64,000 nucleotides of DNA from Bradyrhizobium diazoefficiens (lineage in GTDB: Bacteria; Pseudomonadota; Alphaproteobacteria; Rhizobiales; Xanthobacteraceae): the NCBI RefSeq assembly GCF_016616235.1, contig NZ_CP067100.1:4337001-4401000 (forward strand), in the 5' to 3' direction. Below the pieces are notes generated by a model. That model was not told the DNA's origin and made no database searches. It saw only the letters and a program-made list of their open reading frames with translations. The position numbers and the translations under genes are program-made. Below, piece by piece: positions 37,018 to 46,713 of the stretch. Each line of letters starts with the position of its first letter. Within the stretch, counting starts at the first letter, position 1.

Positions 37018-37785
37018 ATGCCTTCGCTGCGCCTGCTTGCTCCCGCGCTGTTTGCGCTCGCCATGTTCGGTGCAGCCGTGCCCGCGTCGGCCGACAGCTT
37101 CTCCGATGCCCAGCGCACCGACATCGAGGCGATCGTCAGGAACTACCTCGTCACCCACCCGGAGGTGCTCGAGGAGGCCATGACCGAGCTCAGCAAGCGC
37201 CAGGCCGACGCCGAAACCAAGAAGCACGAGGCCAGCATCGCGCAGAATTCGGATGCGATCTTCAACTCGCCGCGCCAGGTCGTGCTCGGCAACAAGGACG
37301 GCGACGTCACCTTCGTCGAGTTCTTCGATTACAATTGCGGCTACTGCAAGCGCGCCATGGGCGACATGCTCGACCTCATGAAGAGCGATCCGAAGCTGAA
37401 GGTCGTGCTGAAGGAATTTCCGGTGCTGAGCCAGGGTTCAGTCGAGGCGGCGCAGGTCGCGGTCGCCGTGCGCATGCAGGACCCCACCGGCAAGAAGTAT
37501 CTCGACTTCCACCAGAGGCTGCTCGGCGGCCGCGGCGCCGCGGACAAGGCGCGCGCCATGCAGGCGGCCAAGGAGGCCGGCCTCGACACCGCCAGGATCG
37601 AGAAGGACATCCAAAACCCTGAGGTGCGCGCCACCATCGAGGAGAACTTCAAGCTTGCGGAGGCCATGGGCATGAACGGCACGCCGAGCTACGTGATCGG
37701 CAAGCAGATCGTGATCGGCGCCGTCGGCCTCGAAGGCCTCAAGGAAAAGATCGGCGTCGCCCGCTGCGGCAAGGCAACCTGCTGA
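37018..37785 (+). CDS. DsbA family thiol:disulfide interchange protein
   Basis: The 255-residue protein has a signal peptide (LLAPALFALAMFGAAVPASA). An N-terminal helical segment with DIEAIVRNYLVTHPEVLEEA is typical of the ScsC/Com1-like group. A thioredoxin-like DsbA domain follows with active site CGYC (107–110) in FFDYNCGYCKRA and the cis-Pro in NGTPSYVIG. It likely introduces or shuffles disulfides in the periplasm. ATG 37018 has AGAGGA 7 nt upstream. Two C-terminal cysteines (ARCGKATC) are an extra feature. A strong terminator follows. Confidence 0.9.
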   Translation: MPSLRLLAPALFALAMFGAAVPASADSFSDAQRTDIEAIVRNYLVTHPEVLEEAMTELSKRQADAETKKHEASIAQNSDAIFNSPRQVVLGNKDGDVTFVEFFDYNCGYCKRAMGDMLDLMKSDPKLKVVLKEFPVLSQGSVEAAQVAVAVRMQDPTGKKYLDFHQRLLGGRGAADKARAMQAAKEAGLDTARIEKDIQNPEVRATIEENFKLAEAMGMNGTPSYVIGKQIVIGAVGLEGLKEKIGVARCGKATC

Positions 37786-37812
37786 TCAGGTGTTCTACGC
37801 TTCAGCAAACGC

Positions 37813-37843
37813 AAAAGGCCGGCTGAAAAGCCGGCCTTTTTCT
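37813..37843 (+). terminator. Intrinsic terminator after the dsbA-like gene
   Basis: AAAAGGCCGGCT and AGCCGGCCTTTT form a 12-bp stem with a GAAA tetraloop, followed by more T. It starts 28 nt after the stop. Confidence 0.9.
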
Positions 37844-37947
37844 TGCACCAAACCGTGGCTCACACCTTGGTTCAAACCTTGGCGCGATCCTGCAAAGTCA
37901 TTCATCCGGCATTCAACAAACAAATGCCGCGGAACAGGCGAAGTTCC

Positions 37948-37972
37948 GGAACAACTCAAATCCCCTTTCGTT
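37948..37972 (+). promoter_or_regulatory. EcfG-type general stress promoter of the DUF1236 gene
   Basis: GGAAC (37948–37952), 16 nt, then CGTT (37969–37972) matches the consensus of the alphaproteobacterial general-stress sigma factor EcfG exactly. It lies 45 nt before the start codon. Confidence 0.8.
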
Positions 37973-38017
37973 GGTGGCGCGGGCAATGACGCGAAGAAAA
38001 CACGTGAGGAGAATTCG

Positions 38018-38884
38018 ATGTTGAATCGCTTTATGATCTCGGTTGCCGCGCTCGCGCTGGTCGCGGGCACCGGTTTCGCCAACGCACAGGGCACCATGGG
38101 CCGCGACAGCGGCGGCGCGCAGACGCAGCATTCGCAGTCTTCGGGCGGCGCGGCCGAGCGCAGCGGCTCGATGGGCAAGGAATCCACCCAGGAGAAATCC
38201 GCACAAGACAAATCCACCCACGAGAAGGGCACCGTCGGCCAGGCCGGCGGCTCCGGCAGCATGAAGTCCGGCACCTCGGCCGAGGACAAGTCCTCGGGCG
38301 CGACGAAGGACGAGCATTCGGGCCGCGAGATGAACAAGAACGCGGCTGAGGACAAGTCCGGCGCCACCAAGGGCCAGCGCACCGACGAGCGTGCGCAGGG
38401 TCAGCAGGACAAGTCCAAGAGCATGAGCCAGGACACCAGCAAGTCCGGCGCCCAGAAGGACCAGAAGGCTGAGGGCAGCAAGACCGGCACCTCGACCAAC
38501 AACGCCGAGAACCAGAATCGTACCGGCACGAGCCCCAACCAGAACGCTCAGGGTCAGACCGGCACCAGCACCAACCAGAACGCCCAGGGTCAGACCAACA
38601 CGACGGTTGGCCAGGCCGGTGCCGGCGCCAAGCTCTCGACCGAGCAGCGGACCCAGATCACGTCGGTGATCCGCGAGGAGCACGTGCGGCCCGTCACCAA
38701 CGTGAACTTCTCGATCTCGGTCGGCACGCGCATTCCGCGTGAGGGCATCGAGCTGCACGCCCTGCCGTCGCGGGTCGTGACGATCTATCCGGAGTGGCGG
38801 ACCTATAAGTACGTCCTGGTCCGGGATGAGATCGTGATCATCAATCCGGACACCTACGAGATCGTGGCGGTCCTGAACGCCTAA
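38018..38884 (+). CDS. DUF1236 domain protein, exported, low-complexity
   Basis: The 288-residue product has a signal peptide (MISVAALALVAGTGFANAQG) and then about 180 residues of low-complexity Gln/Ser/Lys/Thr/Gly sequence, including repeats of TNQNAQGQT. A C-terminal DUF1236 domain is present (IREEHVRPVTNVNFSISVGT … VRDEIVIINPDTYEIVAV). The function of DUF1236 is unknown. ATG 38018 has GAGGAG just upstream; the longer frame from 37790 would read through the previous terminator. An exact EcfG-type promoter precedes it, so it is probably induced by general stress. Confidence 0.88.
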   Translation: MLNRFMISVAALALVAGTGFANAQGTMGRDSGGAQTQHSQSSGGAAERSGSMGKESTQEKSAQDKSTHEKGTVGQAGGSGSMKSGTSAEDKSSGATKDEHSGREMNKNAAEDKSGATKGQRTDERAQGQQDKSKSMSQDTSKSGAQKDQKAEGSKTGTSTNNAENQNRTGTSPNQNAQGQTGTSTNQNAQGQTNTTVGQAGAGAKLSTEQRTQITSVIREEHVRPVTNVNFSISVGTRIPREGIELHALPSRVVTIYPEWRTYKYVLVRDEIVIINPDTYEIVAVLNA

Positions 38885-38905
38885 GGCCGGATACCGGCAA
38901 CCTCA

Positions 38906-38930
38906 GGGGCGGGCAGCAATGCCCGCCCCC
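38906..38930 (+). terminator. Hairpin after the DUF1236 gene
   Basis: GGGGCGGGCA and TGCCCGCCCC form a 10-bp stem with a GCAA loop, 21 nt after the stop; the tail CTTTG is only weakly T-rich. Confidence 0.7.
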
Positions 38931-39112
38931 TTTGCATTCGGCCGCAGCCATGGTTAGGACTGGTTAACAAGCAATTTCCGTATCTTCCGCACAGGTTTTT
39001 GCGCTCTGGATGAGGGGCTTGATGCACCCCCGGAGCCCCTTCGAGGCTTCCCCTGGGGCGCTTTGTTACCTATAACCGCCGCCACGCCGAAGCACCTCTT
39101 TCCGGGATTGGA

Positions 39113-39580
39113 ATGGCTGAACCTGCAACCGACACGATCCTCGTCCTGAACGGGCCGAACCTCAACATGCTGGGGACGCGCGAGCCCGAGAAGTACGGTC
39201 ATGCCACGCTGGCCGATGTCGAGGCGCTGTGCCGGGAGACGGCAGCACACTTCGGCCTGAAGGCCGACTGCCGCCAGTCCAACCGCGAAGGCGAGCTGAT
39301 CGATTTCATCCACGAGGCGCATGCGCGCAAGATGAAGGGCATCATCATCAATGCGGGCGGCTATTCGCACACCTCGATCGCGCTGCACGACGCGCTGCTG
39401 GCGGTGCAGATCCCGACGGTCGAGGTGCATGTGACCAACATCCATGCCCGCGAGAGCTTCCGTCACCACTCCTACACCGCGCGCGCGGCCTTCGCCTCGC
39501 TCTGCGGTTTCGGCATCGAGGGCTACCGCCTCGCCATCCAGGGCCTTGCCGCCAGGCTCGGCATCAAGTCCAAAGCCTGA
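39113..39580 (+). CDS. aroQ: 3-dehydroquinate dehydratase, type II
   Basis: The 155-residue enzyme converts 3-dehydroquinate to 3-dehydroshikimate in the shikimate pathway. Visible active-site segments are [17 protein letters not shown] (flexible lid), [16 protein letters not shown] and [17 protein letters not shown] with the catalytic His. Length and motifs match the type II dodecameric enzyme. It is followed 37 nt later by accB, the usual alphaproteobacterial order. Confidence 0.96.
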   Translation: MAEPATDTILVLNGPNLNMLGTREPEKYGHATLADVEALCRETAAHFGLKADCRQSNREGELIDFIHEAHARKMKGIIINAGGYSHTSIALHDALLAVQIPTVEVHVTNIHARESFRHHSYTARAAFASLCGFGIEGYRLAIQGLAARLGIKSKA

Positions 39581-39617
39581 CGCTCCCTCATCACACAGAA
39601 CATTCGGATCAAACAAC

Positions 39618-40115
39618 ATGGCGCGCCAGCCAGACGATAAAGCAGCCGCAAAGTTTTCCAGCGAGGATTCCGCGCTCGTGCGCGAGCTCGCATTGCTGCT
39701 CGATGAGACCAGCCTCACCGAGATCGAGATTGAACGTGCGGGCCTGCGCCTGCGCGTCGCCCGCAACATCAGCGTCGCCGCGACCATGCCGATGCCGGTC
39801 GCAGCCCCTCCCGCCGCCCTGCCGGCGGCAGCAAGCGCCGTTGCAGCGCCCGCTGCGGCCGCAGCCGACCTGTCTAAACATCCCGGCGCCGTCACCTCGC
39901 CGATGGTCGGCACCGCTTATTGGGCGCCGGAGCCCGGCGCCAAACCGTTCATCGAGGTCGGCAGCAAGGTCTCGGTCGGCCAGACGCTGCTGATCATCGA
40001 AGCCATGAAGACCATGAACCAGATCCCCTCGCCGCGCGCCGGTACGGTGACACAGATCCTGGTCGACGACGGCCAGCCGGTCGAGTACGGCGAGCCGCTG
40101 GTCATTATTGAGTGA
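39618..40115 (+). CDS. accB: Biotin carboxyl carrier protein of acetyl-CoA carboxylase
   Basis: The 165-residue carrier has an N-terminal helical part ([20 protein letters not shown]), an Ala/Pro linker and a biotinyl domain. The biotinylated Lys is in EAMKTMNQI. It shuttles CO2 from AccC to the carboxyltransferase in the first step of fatty-acid synthesis. ATG 39618 is preferred to the long upstream frame, which lies over aroQ. accC follows after an 82-bp gap containing a curious repeat. Confidence 0.96.
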   Translation: MARQPDDKAAAKFSSEDSALVRELALLLDETSLTEIEIERAGLRLRVARNISVAATMPMPVAAPPAALPAAASAVAAPAAAAADLSKHPGAVTSPMVGTAYWAPEPGAKPFIEVGSKVSVGQTLLIIEAMKTMNQIPSPRAGTVTQILVDDGQPVEYGEPLVIIE

Positions 40116-40190
40116 CGCGAATGGGGAATAGCGAATAGCGAATGGCATCAGCCTTCCCTACTCGCCATTCGCCACTCGCCATTCGCTGCA
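40116..40190. repeat. Iterated GCGAATA/GCGAATG repeat and its inverse
   Basis: GCGAATGG, GCGAATA and GCGAATGG-type heptamers on the left are answered by CGCCATTCGCCACTCGCCATTCGC-type inverse units on the right (written here in parts: CGCCATTCGC, CACTCGCC, ATTCGC), across a spacer of about 17 nt. It would fold into a long imperfect hairpin between accB and accC. Confidence 0.6.
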
Positions 40191-40197
40191 GGACAAC

Positions 40198-41556
<1,359 letters not shown>

Positions 41557-41570
41557 CGTCCAGCCGCTTT

Positions 41571-41595
41571 GGAACCCTTTGCCTTCGCGGACGTT
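41571..41595 (+). promoter_or_regulatory. EcfG-type general stress promoter of the two-component operon
   Basis: GGAAC (41571–41575), 16 nt, then CGTT (41592–41595) is an exact match to the EcfG consensus, 66 nt before the kinase start. Confidence 0.78.
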
Positions 41596-41597
41596 CT

Positions 41598-41615
41598 GAG
41601 CAGTTGGAACTGCTC
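41598..41615 (+). promoter_or_regulatory. 18-bp perfect palindrome at the predicted transcription start
   Basis: GAGCAGTT, GG, AACTGCTC lies directly behind the EcfG-type -10 element. It could be an operator or a 5'-end hairpin of the mRNA. Confidence 0.5.
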
Positions 41616-41661
41616 TCGGGGGCCTCTTTGCATTCCGTCGTTTGTGTGAGGCGAGACCGTC

Positions 41662-43179
41662 GTGACGGCTGAGTCCCTCCGGCGGCGCGCAATCTGGCAG
41701 ATCCTGCTGTTCGCGGCGGGCCTCTTGGTGCTGACCGTGATCAGCGCCGGCTCGGTCTATCTCGTCAACAAGGCCAGGGAGGACAGCAAATGGGTGATCC
41801 ACACCATCGAGGTGGAAAATCAGATCAACACCCTGCTGCTTGAAGTCCGTCGCGCCGAGAGCGGCGCCCGCGGCTTTCTCCTGACGCGGGGACCGGACTT
41901 CCAGTCGGACCATGAGAAGGCCGTCGCAGCGATCATTCCGGCGCTCGACAAGCTTACGCGTCAGATCGGCGACGATCCGGCGCAACGCGACAGCATCGAG
42001 AAGCTGAGAGCAGCGATCGGAACGCGGCTCGACCAGTTCTCGCGCGAGATGGATTTCGTCAGGCAGGATCAACCCGATCGGGCCATTGCGCTGGTCCGCG
42101 AGGCCGCCGCAAGCAACACCACGACCACGATCGGCAACCTGGCCAACGCGATGATCCGCGAAGAGGAGCGGCTGTTCCGGATCCGGACTGCCAACTCCGA
42201 TCGAAGTCAGACGCTCGCCGCATCGATGACGGGCATCGGATCGGGCCTCGTCGTGCTGCTGGCGCTGATCTCGATCTGGCTGGTCCGCCGATCCGCACGT
42301 GCGCGCGATGAAGCTGACACGCGTCTGCGCGACGCAAACCTCAACCTTGAGTCTGTCGTCGACGAACGCACGGCAGACCTGCGCGAGGCCAACGACGAAA
42401 TCCAGCGCTTTGCCTACATCGTCAGCCACGATCTGCGCTCGCCCCTCGTCAACATCATGGGCTTCACCAGCGAACTCGAAGAGCTTGGCGGCGACATTTT
42501 CCGCCGCATCGGCAGCCTCACCCATGAAGCGGCCGGCGGGCCGCCGCCGGCGGCTGGCGAGATTTCGCTCACAGGCCCCGACCAGCAGCTTTCGGCGGAT
42601 TTTTCCGAGGCGCTCGGCTTCATCAAGTCCTCCATCGCCAAGATGGATCGCCTGATCTCGGCGATCCTCAACCTCACCCGCGAGGGCCGGCGCGAGTTCA
42701 AGCCGGAGAAGATCGACATGCGCGAGCTGATCGAGGCCATCGTCTCGACACTGGCGCATCAGGCCGCCGAGGCGCAGGCCGAGATCCATGTCGAGCCGCT
42801 GCCGAATCTGGTCAGCGACCGTCTTGCGCTGGAGCAGATCTTCTCCAATCTGATCGACAACGGGATCAAATATCTCAAGACCGACGTTCCCGGCGAGATC
42901 AGAATCCGGGGGCGCACCAAACTCGGATACGCTATCTTCGAGATCAGCGACAACGGCCGGGGCATCGATCCCAGGGATCACCAGCGGATTTTCGACCTAT
43001 TCCGCAGGGCGGGAACCCAGGACAGGCCCGGCCAGGGCATAGGTCTTGCCCACGTGCGTGCACTTGTGCGCCGCCTCGGCGGCACGATGTCGGTATCGTC
43101 GGAACTGAACGCGGGCAGCACGTTCACGATCACACTGCCCATCGCCTGGAACGCCAGCAACCGGAACGCAGATCGATGA
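41662..43179 (+). CDS. CHASE3-domain sensor histidine kinase
   Basis: The 505-residue membrane kinase starts at GTG 41662. Helix 1 (~12–34) and helix 2 (~191–209) flank a periplasmic CHASE3 domain with EVRRAESGARGFLLTR. A HisKA domain carries His256 in AYIVSHDLRSPL. A HATPase domain follows, with the N box around SNLIDNGIKYL and GRGIDPRDH. A Pro/Gly-rich insertion (~535 nt after the H-box start, GGPPPAAGEIS) lengthens the dimerisation helices. It overlaps the response-regulator gene by 4 nt and is preceded by an exact EcfG-type promoter, so it likely acts in stress conditions. Confidence 0.92.
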   Translation: MTAESLRRRAIWQILLFAAGLLVLTVISAGSVYLVNKAREDSKWVIHTIEVENQINTLLLEVRRAESGARGFLLTRGPDFQSDHEKAVAAIIPALDKLTRQIGDDPAQRDSIEKLRAAIGTRLDQFSREMDFVRQDQPDRAIALVREAAASNTTTTIGNLANAMIREEERLFRIRTANSDRSQTLAASMTGIGSGLVVLLALISIWLVRRSARARDEADTRLRDANLNLESVVDERTADLREANDEIQRFAYIVSHDLRSPLVNIMGFTSELEELGGDIFRRIGSLTHEAAGGPPPAAGEISLTGPDQQLSADFSEALGFIKSSIAKMDRLISAILNLTREGRREFKPEKIDMRELIEAIVSTLAHQAAEAQAEIHVEPLPNLVSDRLALEQIFSNLIDNGIKYLKTDVPGEIRIRGRTKLGYAIFEISDNGRGIDPRDHQRIFDLFRRAGTQDRPGQGIGLAHVRALVRRLGGTMSVSSELNAGSTFTITLPIAWNASNRNADR

Positions 43180-43616
43180 CTCAGCCCGTCAGCATCATCA
43201 TGATCGAGGACGACGAGGGACATGCCCGCCTGATCGAGCGCAACATCCGCCGCTCCGGCGTCAACAACGAGATCATCTCCTTCGCCAACGGCAGCGACGC
43301 GATGAGGCACCTGTTCGGCGCCGACGGCAGCGGCCTCGTGCAGAAGGGCAATGCGCTCTTGATCCTGCTCGACCTCAACCTGCCCGACATGACCGGAATC
43401 GACATCCTGAAGCAGATCAAGGAGAACAAATATCTGAAGGCCTCGCCCGTGGTGGTGCTGACCACCACCGACGACAGCCAGGAAATCAAGCGCTGCTACG
43501 AGCTCGGCTGCAACGTCTACATCACCAAGCCCGTCAATTACGAGAATTTCGCCAATGCCATCCGGCAGCTCGGCCTGTTCTTCTCGGTCATCCAGGTCCC
43601 TCCCGCCGCCCCATGA
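43176..43616 (+). CDS. Single-domain response regulator (Rcp1-like)
   Basis: The 146-residue protein is a receiver domain only. The acidic pocket is IEDD (10–13), the phosphorylated Asp is Asp66 in LLDLNLPDMTG, and the Lys lies in YITKPVNY. The loop before Asp66 is longer than in CheY, as in Rcp1-type partners of phytochrome-like kinases. It overlaps the kinase gene before and the REC–kinase gene after, each by 4 nt, so all three are coupled. It may pass phosphate between the two kinases. Confidence 0.92.
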   Translation: MTQPVSIIMIEDDEGHARLIERNIRRSGVNNEIISFANGSDAMRHLFGADGSGLVQKGNALLILLDLNLPDMTGIDILKQIKENKYLKASPVVVLTTTDDSQEIKRCYELGCNVYITKPVNYENFANAIRQLGLFFSVIQVPPAAP

Positions 43617-44716
43617 ACCAGCGCACGCCAACACTGCTCTACATCGATGACGACGATGCGCTGGCGCGCCTGGTCGATCGCGGCCTGACGCGGCGCGGCT
43701 ACAAGGTCGTGCATGCTGCAAGCGGCGAGGAAGGCCTCGAACGCATCCGCCGCGCGGGGACCGATGGCGGCATCGACGTCGTGGCGCTCGATCAGTATAT
43801 GCCCGGGCTCGACGGGCTGGAGACGCTCGAGCAGATCATGGCCATCGCGGGCGCGCCGCCCGTCGTGTTCGTCACGGCCTCGCAGGATTCCACCATTGCG
43901 GTGACTGCGTTGAAGGCGGGCGCGGCCGATTATCTCGTCAAGGACGTCAAGGGCGACTTCATCCCCCTGCTCCACGTTGCGGCCGAGGGCGCGCTGCGCC
44001 AGGCCGAGTTGCAGAAGGCGCGCGAGGAAGCCGAAGCCGAGATCCACGCCTCGCGCGACCGCTACGCCGCGCTCGCCGCCGAGCGCGAGCTCTTGCTGCG
44101 CGAGGTCAATCACCGCGTCGGCAACTCGCTCCAGATCATCGCCTCGCTGCTGCACCTTCAGGCGAGCTCCGCCGCGCGGGAAGAGGTCAAGGCGGCGCTG
44201 ACCAATGCGATGGGCCGCGTTGCAGCGGTCGCGCAGGTGCACCGCCGCCTCTACACCTCGCAGGACCTCAAGAGCGTGGTGCTGAACCAATATCTGGATT
44301 CGCTGCTCGAGGATCTCCGCCGCTCGGCCGAAGGCAACCGGATGTCGCGCCTGACGCTGAAGGCCGAACCGATCGAGATCGACCCGGACCGCGCGGTCGC
44401 CGTCGGCATCATCGTCAACGAGCTGGTGATGAACGCGGTGAAATACGCCTATCCTGACGGCGCCGGCCCGATCCATGTCGAGCTGAGCTCGACAGGAGAC
44501 GACCTGCTGCTGTCGATCAGCGACGACGGCGTCGGCGACAAGGGCAAGGCCGATCCGCGCTCCACCGGCATGGGCCAGCGCATCGTCGCAGCGATGGCCT
44601 CCAAGCTCGAAGCCACCGTCGAGCGCGACCCCGCGCATTCAGGAACCCGCATCGTGCTGAGGTTCCGCCGCGCGCCCGCCGCCCCCGGCAAAGCAAATAA
44701 TGTCGCCGCGAGCTGA
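43613..44716 (+). CDS. REC domain fused to HisKA_2-type histidine kinase
   Basis: The 367-residue soluble protein has an N-terminal receiver (Asp60 in VVALDQYMPGLDG), a coiled linker and a HisKA_2 kinase domain. His167 lies in LLREVNHRVGNSLQ, and a HATPase part follows with VNELVMNAVKYAYP. HisKA_2/HWE kinases are the usual inputs to the PhyR–NepR–EcfG stress switch in alphaproteobacteria. With the EcfG-type promoter upstream, a feedback role in the stress response is an attractive inference. It is the last gene of the operon. Confidence 0.92.
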   Translation: MNQRTPTLLYIDDDDALARLVDRGLTRRGYKVVHAASGEEGLERIRRAGTDGGIDVVALDQYMPGLDGLETLEQIMAIAGAPPVVFVTASQDSTIAVTALKAGAADYLVKDVKGDFIPLLHVAAEGALRQAELQKAREEAEAEIHASRDRYAALAAERELLLREVNHRVGNSLQIIASLLHLQASSAAREEVKAALTNAMGRVAAVAQVHRRLYTSQDLKSVVLNQYLDSLLEDLRRSAEGNRMSRLTLKAEPIEIDPDRAVAVGIIVNELVMNAVKYAYPDGAGPIHVELSSTGDDLLLSISDDGVGDKGKADPRSTGMGQRIVAAMASKLEATVERDPAHSGTRIVLRFRRAPAAPGKANNVAAS

Positions 44717-44764
44717 CCCGCGCCGCCCATCGCAACCGAATTGCGATCCTGCTATTGTTGCGTC

Positions 44765-45445
44765 ATGACTTCGCGCGACTCCGCCTCGTCTGAAATCACG
44801 CCGGCCGTGCTGCTGCGCGCCTATGCCTGCGGCATCTTTCCGATGGCGGAGAGCGCCGACGATCCGACCCTGTTCTGGGTCGAGCCGGAACTGCGCGGCG
44901 TGATCCCGCTCGATGGATTCCGCGTCGCCTCGCGGCTGGCGCGCACCGTGCGCTCGGATGCGTTTCGCGTCACCGTCAACACCGCGTTCAAGGCGACCAT
45001 CGCCGGCTGCGCCGCGCCGCAGGCAGGGCGCGAGGACACCTGGATCAACAAGCGCATCCGCGACCTCTATGGCGGCCTCTACGAGCTCGGCCATTGCCAC
45101 AGCGTCGAGGCTTGGCAGGGCGACGAGCTCGTCGGTGGGCTCTACGGCGTCAGCCTCGGGCGCGCCTTCTTCGGCGAGAGCATGTTCCACACCGTGCGCG
45201 ATGCCTCGAAGGTCGCACTGGTGCACCTGGTCGCGCGGCTGATCCACGGCGGCTTCGAGCTGCTCGACACGCAATATGTCACCGAGCATCTGAAGAGCTT
45301 TGGCGCGGTGGAAATCTCACGGCGGCGCTACACCGGCCTGCTCGACAAGGCGCTGGCCGGCGATCCCGGCGATTTCCTGCGGCTCTCCGCCGGCGAGGCA
45401 ATCCCGGGCGCCCGCGCGCTCGAGATCATCGCCTCGCGGCAATAG
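44765..45445 (+). CDS. aat: Leucyl/phenylalanyl-tRNA–protein transferase
   Basis: The 226-residue enzyme attaches Leu or Phe to proteins with N-terminal Lys or Arg, marking them for ClpAP (N-degron pathway). Characteristic segments are [14 protein letters not shown] at the N-terminus, [19 protein letters not shown] and [21 protein letters not shown] 44765 (MTSRDSAS) is preferred to ATG 44741. It is part of the conserved accB/accC neighbourhood, separated from accC by the two-component operon, and converges with the DUF2155 gene. Confidence 0.95.
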   Translation: MTSRDSASSEITPAVLLRAYACGIFPMAESADDPTLFWVEPELRGVIPLDGFRVASRLARTVRSDAFRVTVNTAFKATIAGCAAPQAGREDTWINKRIRDLYGGLYELGHCHSVEAWQGDELVGGLYGVSLGRAFFGESMFHTVRDASKVALVHLVARLIHGGFELLDTQYVTEHLKSFGAVEISRRRYTGLLDKALAGDPGDFLRLSAGEAIPGARALEIIASRQ

Positions 45446-45448
45446 GAT

Positions 45449-46486
45449 CTAGCGGCCGAAGCCGGGGAAATTGAACAGACCGGGCCGCTGCTGCTCCGGC
45501 TGCGGCGGAGCCGGCTGCGCTTGCGGCGGCGGCGGCAGAGGCTGCGGCGGGCGCTGCTGGACCTGCTTGGGTGCGGCCCTCTTCTGCGCAGGCGGCGGTG
45601 GCGCGGCCGGCTTGGTGGCGGGATCGGGCGCAGCGGTTGCCACGGTCTGCTGCGGCTCTTTGCAGTCGGTCAGCCAGATGTCGTAAATCGGGTGCTCGAC
45701 GCCGTGCAGGCCCGGGCTTGCCGCGTACATCCAGCCCGAGAAGATGCGCTTCACCTCGCCCTGCAATGTGATCTCGTCGACCTCGACGAAGGCGTCGGTA
45801 TTGGCGGCTTCCGTCGCCGGGCGCGTATAGCAGGCGTCGGTCTTGACGCGCAGCGCGCCGAACTGGACGGTCTCGCCGATATCCTCGTCGAAATTGATGA
45901 TGCGCCCGGTGATCTTGTCGAGGCCGGAGAAGGTCGCCTTCTTGTTCACGATCTTCTGGGCCGGCGGTTCGGTCACGACCTCGTCGCCCGGCTGCAGGCT
46001 TGCCGGTGTCTGCGGCACGGCACCGCCGGGTGCGCCCTTCTGCTGCGGCGGGCGCTGACCGGGCGTGCCCGGCGGATTGGGCGGAGCGACCGCCACGGAG
46101 GGCGGCTGATTGGGCGGAGCGGCGGCGGAGCCCGGCGGCGGCGCCAGGGGCTGGCTCTCGACCGGCCCGGGCAAGGCATTGCCCTGGATGTTGCCTTGCC
46201 GTCCCGGCGGCGGAGGCATCGGGCGCGAGGGCAGCACGCGGCCCTGGGGTGGCAGCGCGGGGACTTCCTCGTCGTCGTCATCGGGCATCGGCGGTTGCGG
46301 CTGGCCGCGCGGAATGCTGCCCGGCGGCCGCAGCGGCGGCGGATCGGAGAAGATCGTGCCGATCTGCGCCTGCACGGGCATCGCCACCGTCAGCGCGGTA
46401 GCGGCCAGCAGCGCCGCAAGGCCTGTCAGAGTAAAGCTTTTGAACATCTCGCGCGGCTTCAACAGCGAATCGGGCTTGTTGGACAT
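45449..46486 (-). CDS. DUF2155 domain protein, exported, Pro-rich
   Basis: The 345-residue protein has a signal peptide (LTGLAALLAATALTVAMPVQAQ) and a long Pro/Gly/Gln-rich segment. A DUF2155 domain follows (residues ~195–290, with KATFSGLDKITGRIINFDED and FSGWMYAASPGLHGVEHPIY) and then a second Pro/Gln-rich tail. DUF2155 is found next to aat and NDUFA12 in alphaproteobacteria; the Pro-rich ends suggest it spans the periplasm or binds the wall. The start is ATG 46486; the longer frame to 46708 overlaps the next gene and is unlikely. Confidence 0.85.
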   Translation of the reverse strand: MSNKPDSLLKPREMFKSFTLTGLAALLAATALTVAMPVQAQIGTIFSDPPPLRPPGSIPRGQPQPPMPDDDDEEVPALPPQGRVLPSRPMPPPPGRQGNIQGNALPGPVESQPLAPPPGSAAAPPNQPPSVAVAPPNPPGTPGQRPPQQKGAPGGAVPQTPASLQPGDEVVTEPPAQKIVNKKATFSGLDKITGRIINFDEDIGETVQFGALRVKTDACYTRPATEAANTDAFVEVDEITLQGEVKRIFSGWMYAASPGLHGVEHPIYDIWLTDCKEPQQTVATAAPDPATKPAAPPPPAQKRAAPKQVQQRPPQPLPPPPQAQPAPPQPEQQRPGLFNFPGFGR

Positions 46487-46713
46487 TTTACAGGGGATAC
46501 CGCCGCTCGCAGGCCATCGGGTTAACACGCCGAATACGGCGGGGAAAGGGCGGCATTCCTGCCCTGCCCGCCGCCCGCTGGCCAGACCGGCTCCCCGATG
46601 GGATAGTTGATGCGCCTCTCCCCGGGGCCGCGCGGCGGGTATTGCCCCGAAAACGACGTCCCAACGACAACCAGAAGCCTCGGAGGTTCCGGGGCTACGA
46701 GATCGCAATCGAA

